This document shows positions 44,301-55,730 of a DNA stretch of 64,000 bases, in pieces; position 1 is the stretch's first letter, and each line of letters begins with the position of its first letter. The position numbers and the translations under genes are program-made. Below the pieces are notes generated by a model, which saw only the letters and a list, made by a program, of their open reading frames with translations, did not search any database and was not told the origin of the DNA. Origin of the DNA: Aplectana chamaeleonis (taxonomy: Eukaryota; Nematoda; Chromadorea; Rhabditida; Cosmocercidae); NCBI GenBank assembly GCA_029168955.1, contig JAPDOI010000063.1, forward strand, positions 1,488,001 to 1,552,000, read 5' to 3'.

Positions 44301-45109
44301 TTTTGTAAGGTAAAACCGCTCTTGAAAAAACTTACAATATCATAACAGGAACCACCCAAAACAGAAAAATTAACAGCACAAATATGTTTGCCACCATGTG
44401 AGTCGTCATAAGCATTCCGAATGAGTTGCGAAACACTGGCAGAGAAACCATGTACGCTGTAGACACACCGTTTAGAATCAATCCGGCAATGGCAATCTGA
44501 AATAGATGGATGCAGCGACCCCCACGCCGTTCATGCCGTGGCGAGCGCGTATTTATCCTGAGCTCCCGAAAAATTTATGAGATTTCAAAATTTGACGGTT
44601 TTCTTGTGTTGCCTATGGTTGCTCTGAGCAAGTGGAAGATGTGTAAACTTAGGCAGCACAAGATAAGGACAGAAGCGTCGAAAACCCGAAGTGCCGTAAC
44701 TTGTTCGGAATGCTCGGTAAACGCGCTCTAGAGACAGCGTGAAAGGGTGGGTTTCCTTCGCGAGCGCCGCATTTACGCGCTGAATTTGTTCATAGCTCCT
44801 CCTTCGACATGTACTGCGCCTACCACCCAGGCTATTTATTGTGCTGGAACGCACCCTGTAGAGGGCAGTGTCTGTTATTTGCGCTTATTGGACAATATTT
44901 GGAGAGAAATGAAAAGATTCGCCTTCCTATTTTTTCTTAATCGTAGTGCGCAATCATGTTGAGTAGGACTTGACATCTCCTGCTCACCATTTTAGTTCTT
45001 AATGCAACGCCATGCGAATGGCGTCAGCCCTTGCTAAACATACCCCTGCTGTCACTCCCGCCAACCACAGTGCATCAGCCCGAGTTGGCAGCTTATATTC
45101 ATCCGACAT
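38301..45109 (-). CDS. Srx-type seven-transmembrane chemoreceptor, copy 3
   Basis: This is an intact candidate chemoreceptor of the Srx family. Exons: 45044-45109, 44336-44496, 42558-42781, 40027-40196, 38791-38871, 38591-38718 and 38301-38445 (975 nt, 324 residues), all with GT..AG borders and the shared phase pattern. Landmarks: GLILNG and [10 protein letters not shown] in TM1-TM2, NRFAAI after TM3, ECNHYF and SPCG after TM4, ARRRRG before TM6, TWELAHASGG in TM7, and FNREIWRSC at the tail. The start is the first ATG after an acceptor TTTTCCAG (45169-45176), leaving about 58 nt of 5' UTR. Introns hold several transposons, including the GCGAC-rich element and an inverted-repeat element. It is the most divergent of the four, with ARRRRG where Srx-2 and Srx-4 have ARRRRE. 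Confidence 0.83.
38872..40026. other. intron 4 of Srx-3
   Basis: No coding exon was found between exons 4 and 5. The stretch 39000-39380 is a loose succession of CGATTCGACTAC and GGCCAC-type words. The stretch 39640-39800 contains two copies of a CGTAGTCCTATCG...AGGCCA...GTGCT unit. It looks repeat-derived but is not assignable to a family. Confidence 0.45.
40769..41386. mobile_element. TIR element in Srx-3 intron 3, about 618 bp
   Basis: The left end (40769-40813: GTCGGGG, then TCGGCACAATAGC, then AGTACTCC) is repeated inverted at 41348-41386 (GGAGTACT, GCTATTGTGCCGA, CCCCCGAC). The interior frames (40859-41357) have no recognised domain. No target duplication is evident. Confidence 0.65.
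42100..42260 (+). pseudogene. possible Tc1/mariner-type transposase C-terminal fragment
   Basis: One frame reads SWKAAFEKALDEM, then LGHHFDDFKRRL, a stop, then ACIRADDEYF. The pattern DxFxxRLxACIxAxGxxF is common at the C-terminus of IS630/Tc1-type transposases. Nothing upstream resembles a catalytic core. Weak call. Confidence 0.3.
43283..43662. mobile_element. GCGAC-rich MITE in Srx-3 intron 2
   Basis: The terminal inverted repeats are AAGGCCATTGTTATACC at 43283 and the near-inverse GGTATAACAATGACCT at 43645. The interior is packed with GCGAC/GTCGC words, often spaced by 6 bp (GCGACAGCGAC, GTCGCTGTCGC). The 150-codon frame across 43260-43712 is produced by this repeat. Copies: 46237-46583, and a fragment at 37884-38015. 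Confidence 0.75.
43822..44025 (-). pseudogene. LINE reverse-transcriptase fragment
   Basis: The minus-strand frame contains LGRSPGPDHLSAEQLVLA. This matches the conserved GxSPGPDxxSAExL segment at the start of non-LTR reverse transcriptase domains, as in RTE-type elements. No further reverse transcriptase motifs are in frame around it. It is a short relic in Srx-3 intron 2. Confidence 0.5.
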
Positions 45110-45176
45110 TCCCAGAACAATCAAACCGCTTTCTTTCGATGTCTCGGCTTTAGGTATCGAAACCAAATCTGGAAAA

Positions 45177-45881
45177 GAATACATATCATACGAGTGAGTA
45201 CTTGACGATTCTCGGCAATAGATGAAGACATTAGAGAATAAGTAGCATACACAAGAGAATAGAACTTCTAGAACACAGTACACCGAAATTTCAAAAAGAA
45301 CAGCGTATTCCACGTTCAACTTCAATGAATCTTTGAATGACAGATAATCGTGCCTATAATTTCTTCATCAATACATCAAGATTGCAAAGATTTTACTCAG
45401 CTAAGGTTTCGGCGCTCTCGCCTTTGTCGGAACCTTTAGTGAGCAGACTACAGCCTGCCAAACACCCTCAGCTGAACTCATATGGCGGGTGAGAACAACA
45501 TCTTACATAGGCAGCGGGGACTCCCACAACAGGTTTCTGAACTAGTCGCGGAGGGGGGGGGGCACTCAAAACTCAATTGAAGAATAAATGATACCGCTTC
45601 GAGATTTCGAAGCATTTCCATGGAGTTCTTTGGAAACGGAGACTGATAATGCTATCAGGCGTCTGATATCAGTTGAACTTTCATTTCCATAGACAAATCA
45701 TTTCATTCATTCATTTATTTGTCAATCATGAATGAGGAACAGAAACATGAAAGTGATTAATATACATCCAGATTGACTAAAAAGAAAAGAAGGTTACATT
45801 TACTTGGGTGCCCCCCCCCAACTAGTTTCAAGCCCAGGTTTCGCCAAAGGGTCACTTATTTGCTTTGAAACGGTTGCAGAT
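45177..45881. other. region upstream of Srx-3, no gene
   Basis: This presumably contains the Srx-3 promoter. No recognisable element was found. Poly-G (45547-45557) and poly-C (45812-45820) runs are present. Confidence 0.4.
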
Positions 45882-46236
45882 CAGGGGTGTGCGTAATTAC
45901 GGTTTACGATTTACGATTTTACAATTTACGGTGTTTTTTGGCCTCGTAATTACGGTTTACGATTTACGACATTTAGGACCGTAAATCGTAAATTTTCGTA
46001 AATAAAAATGCATGCGATAGAAGCAAATTACTAGGCGTCTCCGATTGGTCGTTCTATTCCTAATTTGCGTACACTAATGTTTTGGTCAGGAGATGGGACC
46101 AACTTCTGTGTGTGACTACAGCACGAATCGCTTATCAACCTTTGACGTGATTCTGTCATAATAGCGCCGAACGCACGGTCGGAGTTGGAGACGCTGGATA
46201 CATGATCCGCGTTGGGCGGCTCATTAGCTGTCGTCT

Positions 46237-46583
46237 AAGGCAATTGTTATACCCCACAGACCTATCGCGGCTGCAGAGCACTGCTACGTCGCTGTCTCTG
46301 AGGGCCAGCCGTCGCCGTCGCTCAGAGCAGAGAAACACCCTGGAGAAGTACAGGATACTGGATTTGGCTGGGTCGCTGTCGGTGACACCCGTGTGGCCGG
46401 GTTCATACTCCCCGCGACCAGCGACTGCGACAGTGCGCATCAGGCACATTTATTTTCGGTCAGTATAGATGGTAAACATTGCGTCGCGTCGCTCGTCGCC
46501 GGAGGTACGACCCCGTCCTGACAGTGCACCGCACTGCGATGTACTGCCGCAACAGCGACCGATTACCGCATATAACAATGGAG
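46237..46583. mobile_element. GCGAC-rich MITE nested in the hAT-like element
   Basis: The ends are AAGGCAATTGTTATACC and the inverse-related ATATAACAATGGAG. The interior is homologous to 43283-43662 in inverse order of parts, with many GTCGC/GCGAC words. Confidence 0.7.
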
Positions 46584-47266
46584 TACGACGCGGCGCAATC
46601 ACTCACCCTTTTTTATGAGCAACTGTCCTGATTCCAAGAAGCATATTAGACCGAAAAAACGTGCGAAGCGGTCTAGTTATGCCCAAAATGTCTTCAGAGA
46701 GTGCTCTTGCCCCGCCAATCGATATAAAGTGGATATAAAGGAGAATAACTTAAGCTTTGCGACCGAAGCTGTGCTGTAGATCACATACATATATATCATC
46801 GGTGTTTCGCTAACAAGTGAGCGGAGTTCTCAGAGTAGACCGAAAATAAGGCCATTTTGTCTCGTTTCAAGGCTTACAACAGCATTAACATTTGGGAGAG
46901 GCATTACAAATTTAATTGTGTCCCTGTTGCCCAGAAGTTACGCGCGCGTACAGCTGAATCGGACCTCCAGATTTCTCAATATCTAGGAAGCAGTTGTGGA
47001 CTGAGTGATAACGGAAACAGAGAAATACAGGTAAGACGCTCCCATTGAACGCGGTGAACTGTCAAATACTGAACGCAACTCAATATGTACATAGTAGGTG
47101 AAACGGTGGACAGTAGGTAGTTTTTACGGGTAGCAGGTAGCACCACAGGCAGGTCTACCCTTACTTTTACTAGCATGTGTTATGACGCCTTTACTGAGCA
47201 TGACACTGCACGAAGCGTATACCGAGTCTGCGCTGGACACTCAAATCTGCTAAACTGTTTTTCCCT

Positions 47267-47726
47267 TTAAAGGCACTGTTAGCGATAGATGTTTTTTTGC
47301 CCGGTCCCATTCTGATTCCAATGATGTTTTTGGAATCGTACAAGACCTTCTAGGAACGGAGTTATGGTCCCTCAAAAATTGAGCTAAGAAAAATCTTGGA
47401 CGGCTTGTCCGAGGCTTGTAACTTCCGTCTTTTGCGGCCAATGTATGCGAGCTGACCTGAGTAAAGAGAGAAGTTGAGAATGAAGGGAAGAACGGGCTTT
47501 TGATCGGAAACCACCGCTCACTCACGATTTCTAGTGTTCCTTTGTTCACGTCGAGGGGTGGGACTTGCCCACAGCGGCGGGGTTTGCCCTTCTTTTCTAA
47601 GCCGTTTTGCGGCTCCTGGGTAGCTTTTCGTCCCGTTCTTTCGACGCTGTTCTGCTTCTGAGAGCCACGAGGAGCGTTTGTCATAAAAATTTCGAGGATG
47701 AAGATTATCGCGAACAGTGCCTTTAA
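47267..47726. mobile_element. TTAA-flanked MITE nested in the hAT-like element
   Basis: TTAA lies at both ends (47267 and 47723). The tips are AGGCACTGTTAGCGATA and the inverse GATTATCGCGAACAGTGCCT. It shares the GGAACGGAGTTATGGTCCCT block with the MITE at 26418. The ORFs across it read the MITE. Confidence 0.82.
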
Positions 47727-47736
47727 TACTCCTAGC

Positions 47737-47886
47737 TATCCTCTGTTTCGGAGTGAACGATTTCCCGTTTATCGCGTGCGTCTGCGCGCGTAAGCTGCGT
47801 TTCTTAGGTCCCAATTTTCCTCGCGGTCTGTTTCCTCGCTTCGCATAAGCGCGAGGAGGAACAGAGTTAATTTGGCTCCAAATGGA
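47737..47886. mobile_element. TATCCTCTG element, short copy, nested
   Basis: TATCCTCTGTTTCGGAGTGA, TCGCGTGCGTCTGCGCGCG and AACAGAGTTAATTTGGCTCC follow the same order as at 11811-11968. The right tip is eroded. Confidence 0.6.
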
Positions 47887-48245
47887 AGATACATCTGCAG
47901 CTCAGAAAGCAACAATCTCCTAAAACAATTTTTCTCATATAGAACGTATTCAGTTTCTTGTTTCACCATAGTAATTTTTTAATGGTTATGGTTATTATTT
48001 GCTGGTTACGATTTACGGTTTACGATTTACGATTTACGGTGGTTTTATCGTAATTACGTTTTACGGTTTACGGAAATTGAAATTTTATTTACGCACACCC
48101 CTGTTGCAGACCTACTATGCAGGGTGAACAATCTCTCGCATGGATTGTCGCCATCATGTGAGCTCCGGATGACGCACAGTGACTGTGCCCCACCCTAATC
48201 CTCGATGGACACCGTGCAAAGGGTAAGTATGGTTTCAGTTTTCGA

Positions 48246-48366
48246 TTTAGTCTGAAGCATGGATCAGACAGCTGGCAGTGCGGCGTTGGCGGCTTCACTA
48301 GAGAATGGGGTATCGATTCGCGCGGATTGATCTACCGTCGCGGCCCCCTCCATTGTTCAGACTAAA
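48246..48366. mobile_element. TTTAGTCTG short interspersed element, copy 4
   Basis: It is bounded by TTTAGTCTGAAGCATGGA and TTCAGACTAAA. The interior has GCGGCGTTGGCGGC and GATCTACCGTCGCGG. Confidence 0.8.
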
Positions 48367-48488
48367 GTTAGTACGCAATCTCTAATTAGACGGTCGTTCA
48401 ACATGTTCTACTGGAGGGACTGCCAGTATCCCAGCGCGCATCTTCAAAGGGAGAGGAAAGACGCTCATTCGCAAGCATTGATCCTAAC

Positions 48489-49691
48489 AAGGGACGACCC
48501 CCCCCCGGGCAGGAGATGTCCTGAAAAAAGTTCTTCTGAGAGTTGTGGGAGATGGATAGGGTAAGAATAATCTATGTTCAGTTTTTACTAAGGGCCTTTT
48601 GATATTCCAGAGAAAAAATCGTTTGAAACTACCTGTAATCCCCTACTCGGAGCAACTGGAGTGAGTTCGTCTGGTCGGCACACATTAAAATACAATGAAG
48701 TTGCTCTCTACAAAGTTTGACGGTTTGATTCTGGCCCATTCGTGAAATATAAGCCGTTTCCGAGCTCACTGCTCATTTCACTATCACTTGATTGAAGTTG
48801 CCATAGCCATCGTGCAGGGATGGTCGAGAGGATAACGATGGAGAATGCTAAACTAGGAAGGGATGCTGGATTGCGGCTTCAATTCATATTCTGGAAAAAT
48901 TGTTTTGCATTGATCCGATTGTTTATCCACGAGGTTTCTCATTCACATTTTAACTTCCTTTTTTCTATCTTACTGCATTTACAATTTCTATGGCGTGAAT
49001 CCCTGTAGAATATGAGCATTTCCTCACCTGATTCAAAAATTATTCTTCTCATCTTCTTAAGCTAGCATTCCGGGTTCATTGAGAAATATTGCAAAGTGAA
49101 CATCTTGTAACTTTGTTTTACTTTTCCCGAGTAAAGAAAAACACCTTTCTTGAACACAATAAAGTCGTTTGCGAATAATCGTAGAAAGAGCTTTACCATT
49201 GCAAGAAGCAAAGCGATGAACCCTTTGTTAAAAAATTATCATCATGGCCGCAGTTTTGATTTTCACGAAGCGACGATCAGTACCCTAATACCATATATCT
49301 GCTGATCCTTCATCAAAAACAACTAAACTTGGCTCAATCAGGCAACAATTTTTTCGATTATCTGGAGTTCGAGGGTGAGTGAGCGAGTGAGAGTATAGGG
49401 CGAAAAAAAGTCGAAAATTTTTTTCCCCATATTGATTCAAATAGAGTACATTGAGGTAGATGGGTGTTAGATATTGTAGCCAGCCAGTTTGCTCTTCTGA
49501 AAAAACCGAAAGCTCAGCCATGGTGGACGTTTGAAGAGAATGCGCCCGTTAATTTTTCATGTTTTTCCAATTTTTCGCTCTACCGGATGGTCCTTAGGAA
49601 AAACAAACATAGATTATTGTTACTCTATCCATCCCCCACAACTCTCAGAGAAACTTTTTTCAGAACGTCTCCTCCCCGGGGGGTCGTCCCT
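48489..49691. repeat. inverted repeat pair bounding 1.2 kb
   Basis: 48489-48600 (AGGGACGACCCCC, AGGAGATGTCCTGAAAAAAG, GAGAGTTGTGGGAGATGGAT, AATAATCTATGTT) recurs inverted at 49589-49691. The arms are about 105 bp and about 85-90% alike by eye. The interior (48601-49588) is AT-rich with no recognised protein. It could be a non-autonomous DNA transposon with long inverted ends. Confidence 0.65.
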
Positions 49692-51889
49692 CGTGAGGTC
49701 AAAACGTTCAACACTTCCTTCTTGAAAACGCCAGCAGCCGCTATGCAGCGCTCCCGACCAGGACAAGCAAGCAGCGATATAAATACGCCTTCTCTGCTAA
49801 AGCAGCTGCCTTTAACGCCTTCAATGTTAGTTTGATTTCCAGCTTACAGGAGTGCGAACAGCTGAAAAGAGATTGGCCAGCTTTTCAACAGCAATTGCTC
49901 CGTATATCGGATTGGAAATCTGCGGTTGGAGCTCGGAACAGACGCATGAAAGGTAAAGGCATCATTCAGGATGAAGACGGAGAAAACCCTTCAATGCCTT
50001 CCGCGCTCGCAACGCACTTCCTTGTCGTTGATCTATCACGACAGTTCTGACCTGTGTTCGCGGCGCCGGTGATAGTCAAGTCTCTTATGCAGATGAGCGG
50101 TCTGCAAAAAGGCATGTGATATTAGCGCCACACCGAATCCACCCAAAAGATCTTTCGACAGAATTAATAAAATTTCTCTGCAAGAAGATCTCAGCATTAG
50201 ACAGGGAAACAATCTACACTTGACTGAAAAACTTAAGGCTTATGGAAATCGGTACGTCAAGAGGAAGAAGTGCTTTGATGGCAGTGGTCTCGATGAAAAA
50301 ACTGATAGAAAAAAATCATGAAAATCAGCTCGATCCGGGAACGGCTAAAAAACCACGAAAGTTACGCGGCTTTTTACGAGCTGAAAATTGTGTTATTAGG
50401 ATCCTTAGTTGCCAATCAGTGTACACGTCCACACCTCCGCGCGAAACGATCGCAGTCTCATGTGTGAAGAGTCAAAAATCATTGACGTTCACAGCCAGAA
50501 GTAAATGCAAACTCAACTAATAAAAACTGTTTAACATAGAAAAGAAGCACTTCATTTAAAGTCTTGACTAGATGAGGACAGAAATATTGGAGCTGGTCAG
50601 TTCGAAGGCCTTTGTTCATTGATTGAATTTCAATTTAAAGCCAGCCGATGTTTTTGTTGTTAGAGATCATTGATGCCGATGATGTGGAGTGGGCTCATCC
50701 AACATCAAAAGACAGGAAAGTTCAGGCCTGAAATTAAGCCCAATACATGAGTTTTTCGAAAGTTACCCTTACAGGTCCTACTACTCTGAACTCAGAGAAG
50801 ACTTTAAAAGGAAAAAGGAGACATGCATATTTTTTATCGCGACCTCTGCCTTTGAAGAGAATGCCGGACTGCGGAATTGAAAAAGATATTGTGAATTTCA
50901 ACCAAATCTAGATTTACTTGCGGGAAAGGGATGCAAACACAGTAACATGGTATGTACGTAGTCGAGATCGTTGAGATATAATCCATAGTAGCTCACCACA
51001 TTGTTGACAAGCAAGCAGCAGGTTTTGTGGCCTGTAGTATAAATAGCACGGGTGGGGGCTCCTTGAAAACGTAGCATATTGTTCGAGCATAAATTTTCGA
51101 TGTTTTCGAGATGTCTAATTCACGGTGGCTGGCGATCGCTAAGCTGTAATTAGGACTTTGGGTTGAACAATAAGTTTTGCAGTAGTAATCATAGCCGCTG
51201 TCTTGATCTGAGGAGCAGTTCTGCGGGAAAAGCTGTCTTATCCTGTGCGGCAAGCAAAGATGAACCCCAGCAAGAGTCTCAAGACGAACGCTCAGAAGCT
51301 AGCTTCTTCTTGACGACGTCTCACCATAACATGTATTTACAGAATGAATTGTGCGGTTTTCAGATCTCATAACTAGCAGGTGTGCATATGCAAAAAAACC
51401 GCTCGCATAATAATGTCACATTGATGCTGCAGGTAGATTGAAAGACTACTTTTCCCTTTAACTCGAGGTACTAGTCCAAGTACGAGGAAACTCAAGGGGT
51501 TTTGAACCATGAAAAGTAGTGGTTCACCGAGGATGTAATACGAAATCACCCCTTTAAAGGCACATTCCAACCTAAAAATAATTTTCGGTAACGATGGCTT
51601 TCTTACACAGAGACCAGCCAAGCGAAGCAAAAGCAGTAGAAGCCTGTCCGATTCTGCTGTGGATCGCCGTCGTTGCTGCTACTTTCTTCTCCTGCAATAC
51701 TGATCCGAGGTACTTGGCTCGAAAACGTGGACAATGCTCAGGTCGGACCTGGTGAAACTTGAGTCGTTCCCGATGCGATGCTAGCGCCAGATCCCCGGGA
51801 TTACGCTTTGTGACCGCTCATGCAATGAAATCTTCAGGGAACAATGTGACGACTACACCACAATCGAGGACTAAATCTAGGCCAGGAGA
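49692..51889. other. no gene recognised
   Basis: Open frames at 49832-50050, 50242-50520, 50689-50880 and 50993-51372 carry no recognisable motif. TTTAAAGGCACATTCC at about 51553 resembles one tip of a TTAA MITE, without a partner. Confidence 0.4.
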
Positions 51890-52216
51890 TTGCAGATGTT
51901 CGGACACGTAAGCAGTGTGGACGCGAACCGGCAATAGTGCTCATGCTATGGAGGAAAAGTCCAGTGCAGTAGAAGATCCAACGAACGGCTCCTAAAGAGA
52001 CATGGCTGAAAGAATTCCGGGATGATCTGAAGATACAACGGTGCAGTCTCCTTAATGCTAGATCTCTCTATTGCTACGATTCGTTCTGAATGGAAGCGTA
52101 ACGTTCAGGCCCCTCAAGCTTTCATTCTACCCACAGCAGTGTATTGGCTGAGAGGTCAACCCGCTCCGTCAGATGCCAGCTAACCGGACCAGTGAGTGAG
52201 TGAGTGAGTGAGTAGG
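51890..52216 (+). pseudogene. LINE 3' end with (TGAG)n tail
   Basis: In shifting frames the plus strand gives RLQMFGHVSSVDANRQ, then APKETWLKEFRDDLK, then IRSEWKRNVQAPQAF. This is the order RLxxFGHV, GxPKxxWxxxxxxDL, DRxxW(K/R) seen at the C-terminus of many non-LTR reverse transcriptase proteins. The coding part is followed by a short 3' stretch and a TGAG tandem run (52192-52214), as at the 3' ends of RTE-like elements. It is frameshifted and truncated. Confidence 0.5.
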
Positions 52217-53254
52217 AGTGTCCCTCGCTCTTCGTGCTCGTTGTTGCGCCAAAATTTGCATTAAATCTCGGCTCTCGTTTAAGTCCTGCTCACGCATACT
52301 ACTAGAGTTCAGTATACCTTGCCTGTGGTTCTCATATCACAGATAAACAAACCCGCTTCAAAAGTGTAATGTTTTCCTCCCGACGCAGCAGGCTGTGGAA
52401 GGTGCCTATGTGGGTGGTCAATCAAGTCGCAGTCGTCTAAGTTCTACAGGAAGGACATCCAGTTTTTATATAACATTCGAAACGTCTGACTGGTAATTGT
52501 GAAATGAAATTAGAATACTTTCTTTGCATTGAATTCTAAGATAAGTGTCGAAAGTCACCCTTTCATTCAATCAACACAATATGAACCAGCATCTATCTTG
52601 TTGAGTTCGAATTCGTTTGCTGTTTTCAGTACAGTTTGTCTCTCCTCGAGTCTCATGTTAGAGTATGACTTGGTGACGTCGTTTTTTTCAGCATTTCACT
52701 TGCTAACTGTGTTTACAAATCCAATGACGGAAAAAAACCAAATCAGATTGTGTTATGCAGTGTACTCCGAAACGTCTGGAACTGGAATAATTACTGAGCA
52801 CATTGGCGCTTACAATGTGCATTTAGACCTATGCTAAAATTCTTAGTGTTGCTGCAAATTAGTAAGGACAACAGAATGGTTTTGCGATTAATACAGTATT
52901 TGAGGTGCTCTGCCCCAAGGGGACTGAAGGGCAGCGTACGCTCGGTACGTTTATTCATTTGTTTCCAGTTATCCAAATTCTACCTTATGGATGAACAATC
53001 TTACAAAATTTCACGCTGAGAAAGTTTGCTATGATGGTATTAGGTTGATGCGAAAGTTTCCCGCCACATGACTTTGATAAACCTCTCAGCGTTGGCTCTT
53101 CGGCCAAGTGCGTGGAGAGCCCTGGAAAGCGCAACGTCGACTTCACTAGCGCAGCGAAGGAACTAAGAAAATTCGCTTTCACAGAACCATATGATCATTA
53201 ACAGGCTAATTTATTTATGTACAGTCAAATCAACAGGAACACCTGAAGAGCTTG

Positions 53255-55725
53255 TCAGTGTCTTGAATCGAACCCGTGTGGTTGAGATACAGTCACTACA
53301 ATTAGTGAGTGCGTAGAATTTTTCGTCAGTGGTCGCATACAGCGTCGGCGAATTTCATTGTTGAAGCAGACCGAGACCAAGCTGAAACAAGTAGATTGAC
53401 GACACGAGTTCCAATTGCTTGCACAGTGTACACCCCTTCATTAAGGTTTCAGAGATTCGCGCAGATCGAAAATACCTACCCTCCACTGGCGTGAGCGAGC
53501 TCCCATGTTATCGTTGTTGTGAAAGCCGCTAGCGCACCCATCATCGGATGAGCAATCACGTGATAACAAAATAGTGTGAAGCAGTAGACTACACAATCGA
53601 TGAAACCCTAAAACTTCACTTCTTAAGAATTTGATCACTAGCCATAGTTCACGGCCACGAACCTGGACAAAGAATATCATTTCCCTCCGTCGTCTTGCAG
53701 CAAGAAACTTTGAGTGACTGGTATTGGCATGTCCAAACTTCTGAGAAAAGAAAAGTTTTTCGCCAGTATGAAACATCTAAGATGTTATTACCAAAGTACT
53801 CATGGGTAGCTACCGTATGCATTCGCCGCAGTCTCCACAAGGTGATCAGATCTATACTGACGACGACGCCAAACAGGCTAACACTATACCCCAGATCCAT
53901 ATAATATGCAAGAAAAGTTCCACATGGCGTATCCTCAAACGTCCACCGAAGTGTGAGGGTGTGGAAGAAGTGGTTACACGTTGCTTAAGAAATTGTGACT
54001 CTCAGTTCGTTTCAGAACGAGAGAAAAGAAGACGCAAGAAACTCACGATGAAAGTAAACGCAGACATATGCGAAACTGATGAGAAATATGAAAGCAATAA
54101 TATACGTCGTATTTTTTACATTGAAATATATCCGATAAAAACTTGGAGTTGAAATGGCAGCAAACCGATTAATCGATATGAATAGAATGGAATGAAAGGC
54201 AGTCGTTTGGAAGAAGATCAGCAGTTGTCCGACAGTTTGATTGACTACAAGCCATGTATCGGGAAGGGAACTGAAAACATGAATACGTACATAATCAAAA
54301 AGGGTTGAATTATGAAGTGATTTTCGAATTTCCAGTTTCTCGCTCATCTTCAATAGGTTTTTTATAAATTTGGTTCTTAACCCTATAGTCAACTAATCGC
54401 AGTATTGATTGGGTGAATGGGGGGAGACCGCGTTTACCTTGGCGATCATGATAATTCTGACCGAGCTAATGTTAGCATGTAGGGGTAGAATCATCTAACT
54501 CGTTACTCTTCCAACATAAACTTTCGGCCTCCTGATTTGTTCGGCTAGAAAGTGAAGAAGACTCACCCGGAGAATAAAGACATGTCTACAACCTCGTGCT
54601 CATATTCAGCAACAATAATACTGCTGAATTGCACCGCTGTACGAGCAGAAACTTACATTATCATGGCTGGTGCAACCCAGAACAGGTTCACTAGAAGCAC
54701 AAGCATGTTCGACACGGCATGAGACGTCATCAACATTCCGAAAGAATTGTGAAACACCGGCAGACGAATCATCATCAAAGCTGTGACACCATTCAGCGCC
54801 AAGCCAATGATTGCTATCTGAAACTTGATGACTGGAGCTTGTTCAAGGAATGTGCCTCATGAGTGATAGCTGATGGAAACCAAAACACGGAACAGGTTGA
54901 CAGAGCAAGAGAGATCCGGGCATTGCTAATGTACGTCACTAATATTGTTGGCTGATGTCAATCTGCATGTTGAACACATTCAATGCGATGGGAAACAATT
55001 ATCTGCATCTTTGAGTACACAAAAAGGTTGGAGCTTTGAACGGGCTAATAATCAGACTTCAATTCGCTACCCTTTTGAGGTTGCGCTTTACAGAGAAGCT
55101 TCGCTCCGTTGACGTCTTCACATCACGAAAAATATGCGCATCACTAGAACAAACTGTATGAATAGCCCAACGGTTACTTTCTCCTTTACTTTACCTTCTT
55201 AACTTCACCCATACCATGTGCTCTAGGACGATCTTTAACTTGTGTGTGAGCTGGGCGCCGTTGCAGTTATGAATGTGTCTGCGATGCAAAAATGAGCCAG
55301 CCAACAACGTAGGTGTCATCGTGAAGCAACAAACGGATCTTCTCGGACTACCGAACTCCTTCACCTTCTAAATAAAGTCTGTCCGATTTAAATTGCCCGC
55401 CCACGCGGTCGGCGTGCGCACCGGCGGCTGTCGCGAAGGCATTGTTCTGGCAAGCCTCTGCGCTGCAACAGACAGGTGACTGGGGTATTACTCAAAAATC
55501 GTCTCATATTCCTGCCATCCAGTTTACGGGTCTGAAACATGATTACGCCACAGTCGCTCAACACGCTCGCCAGTCGCGAGAGAGGACAGCCTCAATCGGA
55601 CAGATTTTCTCATGCCTGCTTCCTTTTGATTTTCCGAACAAGTCGTCATAAACACTCACCAGAACAGTCGCTACTGCCAGACAAATTGACTCTGTTTGGC
55701 TTGGAAGCTGATAGTTATCCAGCAT
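53255..55725 (-). CDS. Srx-type seven-transmembrane chemoreceptor, copy 4
   Basis: This is the most compact and clearest receptor gene, a putative chemosensory GPCR of the Srx family. Exons: 55660-55725, 54657-54817, 54047-54270, 53814-53983, 53663-53740, 53480-53607 and 53255-53381 (954 nt, 317 residues). All junctions are GT..AG. Expected segments: TM1 about 15-38, TM2 50-74, TM3 88-112 ending in NRFAAI (110-115), TM4 128-148, TM5 175-200, ARRRREM before TM6 (about 228-250), and TM7 about 256-282 with TWELAH (267-272). Cys153 and Cys171 lie in the second extracellular loop. FNNEIRRRC starts the tail. The ATG is 5 nt downstream of TTTTCAG, a likely trans-splice site. Introns are 62-1000 nt. 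Srx-2 is its duplicate. Confidence 0.87.
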
Positions 55726-55730
55726 GGAAC

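Larger units (their letters stand above)
45882..48103. mobile_element. hAT-like element of 2.2 kb carrying nested insertions
   Basis: The ends are CAGGGGTGTGCGTAA (45882) and its exact inverse TTACGCACACCCCTG (ending 48103). The flanking octamers TTGCAGAT and TTGCAGAC match at 7 of 8 positions, as expected for a hAT 8-bp target duplication. TTTACGA/TTTACGG heptamers fill about 45895-46005 on the left and 48005-48075 on the right. No transposase is recognised. The interior holds a GCGAC-rich MITE, a TTAA MITE and a TATCCTCTG element. Confidence 0.8.

Noticed and set aside
45895..46005. TTTACGA heptamers considered as telomeric repeats
   Set aside because: The nematode telomere repeat is TTAGGC. 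The array is bounded by hAT-like ends and is interstitial.
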